A DNA stretch of 64,000 nucleotides from Diphasiastrum complanatum (GCA_029204225.1 CM055113.1:7407852-7471851); one strand, 5' to 3'. Positions 42,164 to 54,548 are shown, counted from the first letter of the stretch. Numbers and translations: made by a program. The notes: generated from the sequence alone by a model not told the origin.

Positions 42164-43556
42164 TAACTGCTACGAATCTGAACTGCAATTGAGATTTATC
42201 ATATCTACTAAAGCAGAATGTTTATCTATAGACAATGGCATTGACAAAATATCAGCCAACATACTGTTTGTATGACAGTAACTTAGTACATCTTTATTCA
42301 AAACTTAGTCTCTAAGAAAATGGAATTGAAATTCTATATGCTTAGTTCTATTATGAGTTGTGGGTTCAAAGATAGAGCTATGCATCTCTGATTGTCGCAT
42401 TGGAGTATTGTTGGACCGATCTGTGGGAATTGCAGATCTTGCAACAGCCTCCTTAACCAAATTATCTCCTTCACTGCTGATGTAGCTGCAACATATTTGG
42501 ATTCCGTAGAGGACAACAAAATGCATTTCTACTTTCTGTTGTTCCATGAGATGGGTCCTCTTGCAAGGAAACAACTATAACCTCATATGGATTTTCTGGT
42601 ATCCACGTCTCTTGCCCAATCGAAATCTGAATAGGTAGTCAGTGTGAGTGCAACTTCTGTATATCTGTTGTAACTCAAGGCATAGTGCTTTTAGGCTTGA
42701 ATGTACTTCAGAACTCTTTGCAAGGCTTTCCAATGTTGTAGGCCTAGATTAGACATGAATTGCGCCGGTGTGCTTACAGCATATGCAAGATCAGGTTGTG
42801 TGCAGATCATAGAGTACATGATAGAACCTATGACTGACTGATAGGGATACTTGCACATTTCTTGCTGATCTGCCTTTGTTCTGGGGCACATGTCTTTGGA
42901 TAGCTTCCATCATGGATCCATAGGAGTATCTATGGGTTTGCAATCCTCCATGCCATATTTGCAAAGTACATTGATTAGCTAAGATTGTTGGCTTATGGTG
43001 ATCTTTCTGCTCGTGCGATCTCTATGAATCTCCATTCCAAATAGGTAATGGACTAGGCCTAAATCAATCATCTCAAACTCTGATGATAGCAAAGATTTGG
43101 TTTCCTGTAAAAACTGATTTGAATTGCTGATAATTAAGGAATCATCAACGTATAATGCTATTATAACATAACTTGACCCTTTACGCATGAGATATACATT
43201 AGAGTCTACGGAACAGGAAGTGAAATTGTGCTGCAACAAGAAGTGATTGATTCTTTCATACCAGGCCCTAGGAACTTGCTTAAGACCATATAATGCCTTA
43301 TGCAATTTACATACCAAATGCTCCTTGCCTTGAAGGATGTAACCTTCTGGTTGATAAATGAATATGTCTTCTTGTATATATCTGTGTAGGAATGCCTTCT
43401 GGACGTCCATATGGTGAATGTCCAAATCTTCTGCAACAACTATAGCCAATAAGGTACGAATAGACTGATGCTTTACCACTAGACTAAAGTTATCAGTGTA
43501 GTTTATCCCATATACTTGTTCAAATCCTTTAACCACCAGTCTAGCTTTCCATGATT
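42164..43556 (-). pseudogene. Copia RT and RNase H (F)
   Basis: Minus-strand RT from KARLVVKGFEQVYGINY through HHMDVQKAFLHRYIQEDIF, YGLKQVPRAWYERI and catalytic YVDD, ending near 42979 with LGLVHYLFGMEIHRD. RNase H follows in pieces (QPDLAYAVSTPAQFMS at 42691-42891, STESKYVAATSAVKEIIWLR at 42334-42519), broken by stops and shifts. The N-terminus stops at about 43556, where plus-strand copia sequence begins. It belongs to a different copia lineage from the neighbouring pieces. Confidence 0.85.
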
Positions 43557-44451
43557 GACACCCCCCTATGGAGCAAGTTTGTAAAGTTTCTAATGATTGT
43601 GATGAAGCATCCTTTGAGGACATCACACCCTTTAGGAAGCTAATAGGATCCTTAATCTATTTGACAATCACTAGACTAGATCTGAGTTATAGTGCAAGCA
43701 AGCTAAGTCAATATATGCAAGGTCCCTTGATGCATCATTAGAAAAGTGCCAAGAAAGTACTTAGATATGTCTCTTCTACTAGATTTTTTGGCATTCTCTG
43801 TCAAGGATCTAACTTGTACTTGAGGGCATATTCGGATTCAGATTTTGTAGGAGAAAACATGGATAGGAGATCAGTAAGTGCATTTGCCACTTTCCTTTGT
43901 GGAGGATTGATATATTGGCTTTCCAAAAAGCAAGATACAATGATCTCTCTTTCCTCTTGTGAAGACTTTTGGTGGAACTACAAGTGATAAAGGCTGAGGA
44001 GATCCCTTGCATCTATTGTGATAGTCAAGCTTCTCAACAAATTGCTACTAATCCGATCTTCCATGCCAGAACAAAGCATATTGTGATAGCTCATCACTTT
44101 GTGAGGGAGAAGGTGCAATCCAAGGAGGTACAACTTCAACATGTGCAGGGTGTGTAGAATAGTCGGTGAGCAGCCCTTCCGCCTATCAAAGAGGATTAGA
44201 ACACTTGGATAGGAGCCTATGTACACTAATCTTTTCCATTCATTTTGGACCCAAGTTAATCCAAGGGTCTTAAAAAGTACATTGGATTTCACATGATTCA
44301 TGTGAGTCTCAAATTGGACCCAGCTTGGAAAGTTTTTCTCTAAGTTTACAAACTTGACATTGTGGCCTCAACTTTTATTTTATTTCCAAAAAGGCCCAAG
44401 TCTTTTATTCTATCTACAACACAACTTGTGTGCTCATTGGGCCATGGGCTG
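43557..44451 (+). pseudogene. Copia RNase H and 3' tail (E, plus strand)
   Basis: Plus strand: ASFEDITPFRKLIGSLIYLT, KLSQYMQGPLM, AYSDSDFVGENMDRRSVSAF and YWLSKKQDT. After a break near 43965 comes YCDSQASQQIATNPIFHART up to VQLQHVQ, where the frame ends. It is related to D1 (EASFEDITLYRG) and is followed by the same 3' noncoding tail as D1. It is cut at its 5' side against copia F in head-to-head orientation. Confidence 0.82.
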
Positions 44452-44491
44452 TTGGAATTTAATCTAACTCCTACTCATCCCAACAACCCAT
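44452..44491 (+). repeat. 40-bp LTR-start stub, inverted match to 42113-42152
   Basis: TGTTGGAATTTAATCTAACT and the following 20 bases match the first 40 bases of the F LTR in inverted orientation. The sequence then switches to minus-strand integrase. It follows the E tail where a 3' LTR would be expected. Confidence 0.75.
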
Positions 44492-45578
44492 CTTCCCCCT
44501 CGGCCCCTTTGGTTCTTGATCTTGATATTCCAAAAGATCATTTTTGAGAAGCTCCTCCTCGGGTTTTGCAAGATCTTCAACACATAAAGGACTAGATGCA
44601 TTTGGAGACATCTTGTAGCTTTGAGATTCATCAACTAAAACATCCTTGCTAGCTTTTACTTTGCTTGAAATAGGATCAAATATCCTATATCCTTTGCTAT
44701 TTTCACTATAGCCTACAAATATTCCTTTGAAGGAAGTTGCATCTTCTTTCCTAATACAAAGGAATGTGGACATAACATATACATCCAAAAACTTTAAAGT
44801 CTTTTACATTGGGCTTATTGCCAAACAAAGCTTGAAATGGTGAGATCCCACCAATAGCACTATTAGGAAGCCTACTACATAAGCAATTTGCACAAATTAT
44901 GGCCTTCCCCTAAAAAGAGATGGGTAGAGATCATAAAGTCTCAAAGACTTTGCACATTCACAAAGGCTCCTATTTTTCCTCTCGGCCACCCCATTTTGTT
45001 GGGGGGTGTAGGAACAAGTAAGCTCTCTCTTAATGCCATTGATCTCACAAAAGTCTTTCATCTTGTTGGAGATATATTCTCCTCCATTATCACATCTTAT
45101 AACTTTAATGCAAGAACTAAGTTGCTTTTCCACTAGAGACTTAAACTTCACAAAAGCTTCATATACAAGGCTTTTCTTAGACAATAATTCAATCCAAATG
45201 AATCTAGTACAATCATCTATGAAAGTCACATACATTAAGACACCTCAATGACTTTCATGAGAAAAAACAAGTACATCTGAATGAATGAGATCCAAGGGTG
45301 AAGTAGATCTTGTCAAAAGTCTCTTGTAGGAAGTCTTGTGTGACTTTGCAAGGCCACATGCCTCACACACTTTGCCACACTTCTTGAATGATTTTGGTAG
45401 GCCGAGAGCTAGCTCCTTTGATTCCATGGATTCCATTTATTGAAGATTAGGATGGCCTAATCTTTTGTGCCAAAGCTCCACTTGAGTCAACTCCTCCCTA
45501 ACCATATTCACACTTTCAATGGCCACATTAGAATCCAAGTTAAAAAGCCTTCCTTGCTTAATGCCACTAGCTATGCAC
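44471..45578 (-). pseudogene. Copia integrase (E, minus strand)
   Basis: Minus strand: LWHKRLGHPN and CEACGLAKSH (zinc domain), HSDVLVFSHES (first Asp), FIDDCTRFIWIELLSKKS, RCDNGGEYIS (second Asp), GVAERKNRSL (Glu) and, in further pieces, KGIFVGYSENSKGYRIFDP. Stops and shifts near 45240 and 44890-44790 break it. Related to but distinct from D integrase. The upstream side joins gypsy H near 45578, and the downstream side overlaps the 40-bp LTR stub. Confidence 0.85.
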
Positions 45579-45579
45579 T

Positions 45580-46086
45580 TCAGGTTATCATTTGTTCTGC
45601 TGGCTTACCTCGGTTATTGGTCTCACCAGTCTGAAATCTTAGCTCTCTGGATTTCCAATGTACACTAGCATTTGATTGATAAAGCCAAGGTCGTCCAATC
45701 AGCACAGAATAGGATGACAAAGCAAGTGGTTTGATAACAATGAAATTCATAGTGAATGGCTTGGCTTGAATGTAGACAGTGACATCCTTCAGCTCACCAA
45801 CGGGTTTTCGTCGTGTCGAATCAGCTAACTTGATGTTTCGTTGTGTTTGTTGAATGTTAGTTAGCCCCAGAGTATGAGTTGTGTCTTCTGTTATTATATT
45901 TACACTGGAACCAGAGTCAATTGGCACTTTTTCGATCAGACATCTTGCAATAGTAACATCAATTTCAGGTGCACCGAGATCAGCTAAATCAATGGACAAA
46001 ACACCAGCATCTGGCAAAGAAATTTTTTTTTTCTTAGGCACAGAAAGGCCTTTCAGCTGCTTTCTGTAATAAGTGTTATCTGCCAA
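45580..46086 (-). pseudogene. Gypsy aspartic protease (H)
   Basis: Contains the active site in VPIDSGSSVNIITEDT, then LGLTN and the flap and C-terminal signature YSVLIGRPWLYQSNASVHW, all standard for Ty3/gypsy retropepsins. It would mature Gag-Pol. The ORF is open at its start but is separated from Gag by a stop near 46087, and it runs into the copia junction at its end. Confidence 0.85.
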
Positions 46087-46089
46087 CAG

Positions 46090-48009
46090 CTATTCAAAAG
46101 TAATGTTTGGTCGAAGAGATCCAATATAAGTTACGATGTCATATTTTTTTGTCTTTGATTTTGAGGTTGGTTTATCAATAACAGCACTAGACAATTTTGT
46201 CTTCGCGATTTCTTCGTTTTCTTCCTCGAAAGTGACCACCTTCTCTGCAGGAGCAGTCTTTAGTTCAGCATTGATGATTTTCTTTGCTTCTGCTGAGATA
46301 TCTTTTGCAAATAACTTCGCAGCATCACGGTCATAGTCAAGGTCATCCTTGAGATCTTCTTTAGTCGTGGATTTGTTCGTCATCTTGCTAGAAGATTTCG
46401 TCTTCGAGGATTTTCTACGCTTTGTCGAAGATTTCTGATCAGGTTTCGAGGAGCTTTTGCTTCTCGTGGTGACTTTACAAATCTTTTCCACGTCACTTGG
46501 CTAGGATTGATCTTCAGTCTTTGCCAATTTTCCTTCAATAACTTCAATTCTCTATACAACAGCATCTGTCGTAGCTTTCGCTTTCGTGTCTGCAGCAGCT
46601 GGTGTTGCTACATACTGATATTTGGGTCGCGGCTTCTACGGCTGAGGGCAGTCAGGATACTTGTGACCAGGTTCTCTACAATTCGAGCATAATGGTACAT
46701 AACCAATTGGCTTTGAGGACAATAAGGAGAAAAATGTCCTAGCTCTCCACAGTTGTAGCAGTTGCCCGAAATTGGTTCATTCAAGGTTTGACACTTCGCT
46801 GGTCCAACAAATTCAGGAGGATTATGTCTTCTTTGTGCGAATTTGGGTTTGTCCTGCTGGGCTGATGCTGCAGTACCATGTACATTATTAGTAGTCGCAT
46901 CATTCTGAAAAATAAAAAGTACCTCCTGGGCAAGATCTTCAATGTATATGACATTAATAGAAGTACAGTCTTCCTTGGTGTGTCCAGATGTTCCACATTT
47001 TATACACCACATTCTTGAGTTAGAAGAAGATGCCTTTGGTCTTTTATCTGCAACTTCTGAGATCTGCACTTTCAAGTCATTAAATTTTTTTTTAAGGTTA
47101 GCCATATTACTTTTCCAAAGCTTTTCCACTTTGGAAGTTGACGACTTATCCTCGACAACTTTTGTGTCGTCCTTTCGTTTAGCTCGTCATTTATTCTTTT
47201 TCTCTCCTTTGTCGACATCTGATTCCAATGAATCGCTACTTTCAGATTTCGAGCTTGAAGAACTACTACTGGAATCAGAATCAGAATCATCATCGCTATC
47301 ACTGGAATCAGTCTTAGACTTTCAAGATTTCTTCGTTGATCGCCGCTTTCACGATAATTTCAAAGTCTCAAAATTTTTTGCACTAGCTATAACAGCTGCT
47401 AAGGAGTTCATGTCCCCTTGTATGCAGTATCGATCAATCTTTGGTGTTAGACCAGCCAGAAACCATTCGATTTGCATATCCACAAGATATACACCGGTTA
47501 GTTTTCCTATGAGGTTTCTACCTTACGTGTATATTTGCAAAGAGATTCTTTACTCTTCTTCTAAACATTGTTCAGTCGTCCAAGAATTCTAGATTTGTAA
47601 CCTATCTCTCTGAACTGGTTCAGAAACACATCTTTCAATAGGTACCAGGTTCCTACACGGCCTGGTTCTACCTGGCTATACTAGATATGTGCCTGCTTTC
47701 TTAGCAGACTACGGAAAATTTGTAGTTTGTCTACGTCAGTTCCTCGTTATTCGCATTGGCTATTGACTCAAATTGTGAGACATAGCTATCTGCATCATCA
47801 GAGCTGGTCCCCTTAAAATAATCATATTTAATTTTAGAGATAGAAGTGAAGCGTGCAGCAGGACCCTCCATACCGAAGCTAATTAGGAGTTCAAGTAACT
47901 GAGCAGTGATTTCGTCTAGATTTCTACGACTAGTACTTTCACTCTGTCTTCGTAAAAACTCCTCTCTAAGCTTCCGATATCTTTCTAATCTCGATTCTCT
48001 ATCTGACAT
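46090..48009 (-). pseudogene. Gypsy Gag (H)
   Basis: Starts MSDRESRLERYRKLREEFLR at 48009, only a few bases from the LTR end. A capsid-like region follows (FTSISKIKYDYFKG, then W-Y-LLKDVFLNQF in another frame), then a long Ser/Asp/Glu stretch (47200-47310). Next are a first knuckle-like CIKCGTSGHTKEDC and a second CYNCGELGHFSPYC (46740-47010), then a Lys/Ser-rich linker (46090-46491). At least four frame breaks are present. Confidence 0.75.
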
Positions 48010-48017
48010 ACATGAAA

Positions 48018-48607
48018 TGTTATCAGAGTAGTACAGTAGACTACACCCTGGCTGACTAAGGTGTCAACAGAGAATCGAGAATTGTTCGATGTATATGCGA
48101 CTGCACAGACAATTAATTAATCGAGTTTGCGAACTATCCGTTCCTAGACAATAGTACTCTACAACTAAAGTCCAACTTAATGGTTAAAGAGTACGAATGT
48201 TTTTCGAGCACATTAGAAACTTATGTCAATGCCAATCAGGAAAATAGATCAGAGACTCAATTCTTCAGACAAGGGATGTCATCTCATTTGCGTACATACT
48301 ACTTAATTCAATGATCGTGCTAGACTGCACAAAGATAGTCATTATTTGAGTGTCGAAAAGAAAGTATTCGTGACAGACGAATAAATTTTAAGACAGTTTT
48401 TTAGAGCATGCTTTACGGAAACACAGCAAACGACTGTAATGCACTAGAGCGTCTGTCTGCTCAGAGAGTAATTCAAGAAATGCGTTAGAGATTGTTAGCA
48501 GACTCAAGATCACTCACACTCAGCAGTGCGGAGAACAAATATAAGGGAGAATAACTCTATTCACAGAACTCTATTCACTTCTTCAATCTCTTACATAAGC
48601 ATAAATC
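48018..48607 (-). repeat. LTR fragment of gypsy H
   Basis: Inverted match to the 3' part of the G LTR (about 37370-37959). Ends ctctgataaca on the minus strand, with gag starting 8-10 bases later. The outer part of the LTR is missing; the match stops at 48607. Confidence 0.75.
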
Positions 48608-50320
48608 TACAAAATGATTTGAGCACAAGTAACCAAGATTAGCAACCACAATCTCTATTTTGAACAATCAAATTTTAACATTCATAATTTGTGTTTAGAA
48701 AAGTCCATACAATGACATTGTAGAGTATTTTAGTATTTAAGAATATTCGAGATCAATATTCATGATCGATATTCAAAATCCAAATTCACAATATTCATGA
48801 GAACTATTCACAGTTTTCTCATTATTCACGATTAGTATCTCATCATATATGTTTCTCAATATTCACAATTTTGCACCCAAAGATAAGCATGGGTGCTTGC
48901 CTCCAGCCCATGGGTGATCTCAATTATCTCGTTCTAGCTAGTAATGTGCAAGCTACCAAACGAAACGTAAAGCAAAGATGCATGAGGTTTGGTATTAAGC
49001 CACTTGATACACTATGCTACTTATGAGCTCTCATGCATGCTTAGTAGAGAATATTGAGCATGATCTTTCTCCAGCAAATCAAAGAGAAGCAGAGGTCCTA
49101 TTGCCTGAATCTTGTTTTTCAAGGGTCTTCCTTCTGAAAATGATCGATATAATCTGATCCATCTCATTTGAAGTGTTCAAGGATTTGATGCTTATGGGGA
49201 TCGATCATTCTTATGCTTTTTGTGAGAGAGAAGAGTAAGTTTTTATCTTGTTGTGGATTGTAGTGCTAATGGATGTAGTGTTAATGCATATTGTTAGATG
49301 TGAATCATTTGCACATGCTGGATTATGAAATATGCTATGGCTCTCATGGGAACGAACCTCCGTGTGACAACTAACTTCATTTCCTTGATGCTTGTGTGGT
49401 TGGATCTAGGGTTGTGCATAGCATAGGAAATAGCCCACTACATACTTCTAAGGAAATATTTTAACAAGAAGCCCAATGATTGACTTAATAAACCATAAAA
49501 AACATCGCTATAATGTTGTGAACACTATTAAGCAACACACAAAACATACTACATGTTTTATGGCGACCACAATGGGATAAGATCCATGAAAGCCAGATAC
49601 TATAGTGGTATCCTAGTTCATACTACCATAGAGAATTTAGAAGGTTTAGAAGTGGTATGGATGCTACTAATGTGATAGCTTCTGAAATTGGACAAATACA
49701 AAAGGGAAACATACATCTTGATGAAAAAGAAGAAAAAAGAAAATTATGCCATGAATATATTCCACATGGAATTGACCTCGTAAAATCCATTATATGTATT
49801 TTGATTTTGAATGAAAAATCATGATTTAATGATTGTATAGATGAAGAATGAATGGTTGTAACTGTTGATGACAATGTGTGATAAAAATTATTGTTTGAAC
49901 TTGGTGATATTTGTGAGATGTGTGTGCAAGATTGAATGTTTTCATGATTGAGTAATACAATAGTTTCAAGATTTGTGGAAGCTGTTGTAAGGTACAATGT
50001 GGACAGAGAGGTATAGGTGTGAAGCATAGCCCCGCCATCCTAACCTAGTGGATCCCATCTTGAAGTAGACAAGTAAGGTCACTCAAGAGATATCAAAATT
50101 GCATGTCTTGAATGAGTGTTATTTATACTTGAAAAGCAACAAAGAAGGCATTAAAAAAAAATGTGTTCTAAAAAACAAAAAAACTTAAAAATGAAAGATG
50201 AAGAGAACTAGCTAAAGAAGCTATAAGTATTACAAACTAAGTAATTCCAATTAAAATTTGAAATCAACCATTATCACCAAAGTTATAATTGAAAAAAATC
50301 ATTTCTACTATCCTTTCACA
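48608..50320. other. Unassigned AT-rich sequence
   Basis: Contains an ATTCACAATATTCATGA-like simple stretch (48730-48870). No recognisable gene, LTR or RNA is seen. Short minus-strand open frames at 49623-50038 look like chance. Confidence 0.4.
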
Positions 50321-50329
50321 ACAAGAATG

Positions 50330-50366
<37 letters not shown>

Positions 50367-50367
50367 G

Positions 50368-50403
<36 letters not shown>

Positions 50404-50660
50404 CTAGTAAAGAGTGCCCGTCGTTGATGGGCAATGGAGGCCGATCTAGGTGGTGGCCGATCTCGCATCTGTGTATGTGTGTGTATTCATGATAGTGCAT
50501 ATATCTATGCATGCGTGTATGTATGAGTGAGAGTGTGCAGGCGTGTATGCAGGTGTACATGTATGTGTCTGTACATGCACGTGCATGTGCAATGTGTACA
50601 TGTATGCATATGTGTGAGAATGTGTGTACATATATGTGTATGTGTGCGAATGTACATACA
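50330..50660. repeat. TA and TG microsatellites
   Basis: A TA-rich run with occasional tatg steps at about 50330-50404, then a TGTGTATG-type run from about 50470 to 50655, separated by about 65 bp of more complex sequence. The open frames across them are artefacts of the repeats. Confidence 0.85.
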
Positions 50661-50947
50661 TTTCAAAAGACCATGCTCTGAATTTCAAAATTTGAATATG
50701 TGGTTTATAATCACATGCAATGGAAACTTCAAAATATTAGCCACTTTGAGCTATTTATGCGTACAAACATGTAAAGCCATTCTATGTGTAGAATATATGT
50801 AAAACCACATATTCACTATGAAAAATGTGTGAAAGATGCATTAGTGTGGGTACAACATTGAGTTAAGTGCAAATCAATCAAGAAAGAAAGACATTCCACA
50901 TACATAAAATTTAAAAAAACGAATCTATTATATTTTTATTTAAAAGT

Positions 50948-51400
50948 TCAATAATTCTCCAAAAATTCTTCCCACGAATCACATCCAAAGCCTTGGGAGC
51001 ACACCAAGGTATCTATCATTTGTGATGCATCAGTAATATCTACAACCAATACTACTCTATAAATGTATTTTAGATTTTTTACAAACAAATCCACATCTAA
51101 TAACATATGGTGTTGTCGTGGAATCAAATATATGACGTCTTGTAAATCCTTTAAAAACTCCACGTATAGCTGCAACAACCAAATAATTGTGCAGATGTAT
51201 TCGCCATCGCGCAAAACAAACCGCTCCATAAAGTCCCGCACGATTGTTCGTCGATTGAAAATGACCTTCACCATCTGCAAAATTATGCACACTCATTAAT
51301 TTAATGCAATTACCTAAAACATAGTCAATAGCAAGTTGGAATGAAGATACTCGCTCGTTCCAACAGCCTGCTCGACGAAATCTACAAAAAAGAAACACAA
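50948..51400 (-). other. Possible exons of an unknown gene
   Basis: Two overlapping minus-strand open frames (51292-50948 and 51398-51057) sit beside good splice-like sequences: an acceptor ctttttttgtag before 51380, a donor AG|GTAATT near 51313 and an acceptor ttttgcag near 51276. The clearest protein is MERFVLRDGEYICTIIWLLQ followed by FGCDSWEEFLEN before a stop. No family recognised. Confidence 0.3.
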
Positions 51401-51983
51401 TGTTAGTATAAGCCTTATGTCAAATCAAATATTGAACTCAAAATCCTGACTATATCCAAGAACCTCCGTCCAAAATTTGACAGATTTTTCTCTCCAAATG
51501 AACCCAGCTGAGAAAGTTATTTCGACCTCATGTGTCTCATACGCTTATTACCACAAGCGAAATGGTATGCAGGCCATTCAGATATAAAGCTAATATATAC
51601 ATCAGATTGTTACATCTCATGCATATCAAGCTAATAAATACATCAGACCACAACTGCTTCATGAAATGATGTGAGTTGCAAAAATTGTTGTATCTTCATG
51701 CATTTATTTAGTATGTCGCAAAATACTACTATGTTATTGCTTGTTGTGATTGGCATCAGTTGTTTATGGAAACGAGAGCCTTAATTTTCAGCTGAATGTG
51801 AGAATAAATCTGATAATAAAGTAAGGTAGAGGCTAATATCAATTAACAATGACTTTCCTAACAGCGATCCCATAATAATACAATTGGTTTTCTTTTATGA
51901 GCTGGCTGTTGTTTGGTATTTCATTGAGAAGCTCTAAAGAGCATATATATTTCTGGACATGGCGAACAACTCTGACATAATTT

Positions 51984-52005
51984 TGTGTGTGTGTGTGTGT
52001 GTGTA
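51984..52005 (+). repeat. GT microsatellite
   Basis: Short pure GT run within otherwise unassigned sequence (51401-52970). Nearby, 52235-52350 holds two diverged copies of a segment of about 90 bp with a (g/c)tggctca(a/g)acag core. Confidence 0.8.
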
Positions 52006-52974
52006 TGAGTGCAACTACGCTTCTCTACATTTGGCTTCCATTTGGGATTGGCTTCTGGTTCTATAGTTGATCGTAGTTCCATGCATTATGCTTCTACGGG
52101 TTATCTTGATTGCAAAATTCCTTCCATCATAAAGGCTTCAGTGGCTTCGTTCAGGCCCACCTCATCCACGGTTTTGAGACTCTCCAGAACGATCACTCCA
52201 AGCTTACAAGCTTACAGAGACCATCTCGAATATAGCATGGCTCAAACAGCAAGGATATAGATAACGTGGTTTTTAACAAAGCAATGGAAATTAAGGCACA
52301 GAATCAAGATATAATAGCGTGGCTCAGACAGGACTCGTTGGATATATGTAACGTGGCAGATAGCAATTCTAGGATTAACGTGAGCAGCAGTCAGAGAAGA
52401 TAGCGATTCCAGAAGATATGGTGCCCTCAGCGATGCGAAAACAACCATAGAAAACCCAATTATTATGTGTATATACTATCTATTAGATATAAATCACTGT
52501 AAAAATCTCGACCACCTGGACTCAGAGTTTGACGGAGCCCCCAAACCAGCAGGCCGATAATGAGGATCATAGAAACTCTAAACTATGAGAGAGAGCTAGA
52601 GATACTCGAACTACATATTGTATTAATGATAATGAACTTGAATGAGACATTGTCCCTACACAAAGCGTGAGAGATATGCGACGCTTTGTGAGATGCGAAC
52701 AGGTAGAAGAGGCGTCCCTCTCAAACGTCGTCGTGAATGTAACTGACGGACCTCTTCTCTTAGGAAGCAAAAGATCAACCATTCGTAATGTTGAGAGGCA
52801 TGCTTGGCTTAAGCAATCAAGCATCCTTTGATCTGCATCATATTCATCAAATATTCATCATCAACAACTATCCACCTTTTGTAACTTCAAATGAAGTAAA
52901 GATATCTGCAAATGCAGGACTATCTCGCTATTGGTGCTGCTCGGTACGATAGCATCTTTAGGACATACTTTATC

Positions 52975-53420
52975 ATGGCTCCACAAACTTTGGATATTGA
53001 AGGAGCGGTGGAGACCCAGATGAAGTCCCTAGCAGTGGATGATGATGGAAAGCGCGCCCGCACAGGTCAGAATGCTGAAAACTAATGCATCTAGGATTGC
53101 TTAGATAATGCAACATCATAATTTGACTTAGAAGGAGATGCTGGAGCAAATTAAAGGAGAATTCTATATATATTTGATCGAGAGATGTTGATTTCAGGAA
53201 ATCAGTGGACTGCTCTAGCTCATGTTATCATGGTAGTTTCGGGAGTGTTGTCCCTACGTGGAGTTTATCTCAGATAGGCTGGGTTGCAGGCCGTGGGGTT
53301 ATCGTTGTGTTAGCTCTTGCTACACTCTACGCTTCATTTCTTCTAGCGGACTCCCCATGTCCAATTACTGGCACGCGGAATGACACCTACTCAAAATGTG
53401 TCGCTAATATTCTAGGTGGG
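52975..53420 (+). pseudogene. Amino acid permease (AAP-type) pseudogene fragment
   Basis: Exon 1 (52975-53065) starts at ATG and ends VDDDGKRARTG, like the cytosolic N-terminus of plant AAP transporters. A GT-AG intron (53066-53197) follows, and exon 2 gives QWTALAHVIMVVSGVLSL, equivalent to the first membrane helix. A frameshift near 53245 leads to SLSQIGWVAG, LATLYASFLLADS and PITGTRNDTYSKCVANILGG, equivalent to the next helix and loop. AAPs are plasma-membrane H+/amino-acid symporters. Homology ends about 53420, so at least eight helices are missing. The identification rests on the order and spacing of these motifs. Confidence 0.72.
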
Positions 53421-54548
53421 TGTGGGTGCACATGTTGTAGCCTCTCTCTCTCTCTGATTGGGATGAGACTCGTCATTCCAGCGTCTCCGGAAGAGGGCTT
53501 CGCCAAGATCATCGAGGCAGTCTACGACATTTTTTTCTGAAGCTTATTACTCCCACTTTCGATGACTTGAATCATTTGATTTCTGCGACCATGAGCGTAA
53601 TCACATGTTGTCTGCGATTTTCCGGACAACTAAACTCAGATCTACGAAAGCTTGCTATCAATCTTATTCCATTCCAACGTTTGCATTTCTTTATGGTTGG
53701 TTTTGCTCCTCCAACAATATCATGCCTATTCATATCTCTCTTTCTCTCTCCCGTGGGGCGCTCTCTCTATCTCGCTCTTTTTTTCTTTCTTTGCTCTCGA
53801 TTCATCGTCCAGCCATGGTAGTAACCATGCTATTAGCAGGATCCAAAGTGGCTCCCATACCTTCGACGCCTGCTGATGCCTCTCACGAGTGCATATTTGA
53901 TCCATCGGGTTGCTCTGGATATTCTTTTTCTTCTACAAAAGGAGCTTCCGGATCTGCGTGTCTGTGTAGAGTGCAGCTTCTTGGGGTTGGAAGAGTGATG
54001 TAGGGCAATGATTCTGCCTATTGTCTGATCTGGAAGCCACTTCTATATCGACCAAACAGCCCTCACAAGTGTCTTTAATGATTTTCTGGCCAACGATGGG
54101 GGTAGAAAGAGGTGCATTGGCGGCCTCTGTCATGCTAAGAATGGCTTGGAACTGCAGCGATGGCTCATTTTCGGAACTATATTCTTTTGGCTTTGTCTGT
54201 TAGCTACAATAGTCATTTTGATACATCTCTTTGGCGCTCTCCATTTCTGTGTTTCATTCATAGACTGCCCACACAAAATAGTCAAACGTAATCCCAGCAG
54301 ACCACGAGATCTGACTACAAACCATCGGATTCTCTGCTTACAATCTGCTTACTTACAATCTGCTTACAGTCACCAACTATCGACGTGATTCCGACGTGAT
54401 CCCAACCAGTTGCATCCGACGAGGTGAGTTGCATTCGACAAGTTATATCCAATGAGTTGAGTTGCATCCGACGAGTTACATCGCATATTAATGCTCCAAT
54501 CATAAGTGTAACACTAACCCTTTTCAGCATTTGTCCCTTTATTACTTC
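53421..54548. other. Unassigned, with a small minisatellite
   Basis: Pyrimidine-rich TCTCTC runs (53440, 53740) and an array of 4 related units of gttgcatccgacgag type at about 54408-54482. Open frames at 53567-54203 have no recognisable content. No sign of the remaining permease exons. Confidence 0.4.

Larger units (their letters stand above)
45579..48607 (-). mobile_element. Ty3/gypsy element H, gag-protease part
   Basis: Minus-strand gypsy 5' portion: LTR fragment (48018-48607), then Gag and protease. It is cut at 45578 by copia E, so RT and integrase are missing. The LTR fragment is alignable with the 3' LTR of G in inverted orientation. H and G may be two parts of one family scattered by later insertions or an inversion. 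Confidence 0.75.

Noticed and set aside
50264-50802. Several Tyr/Ile- and Cys/Val-rich ORFs on both strands
   Set aside because: Translations of TA and TG microsatellites.
53567-54003. Membrane-like Leu/Ser/Phe-rich ORFs downstream of the permease fragment
   Set aside because: Several overlapping frames over a CT-rich stretch, none matching the expected next permease helices.
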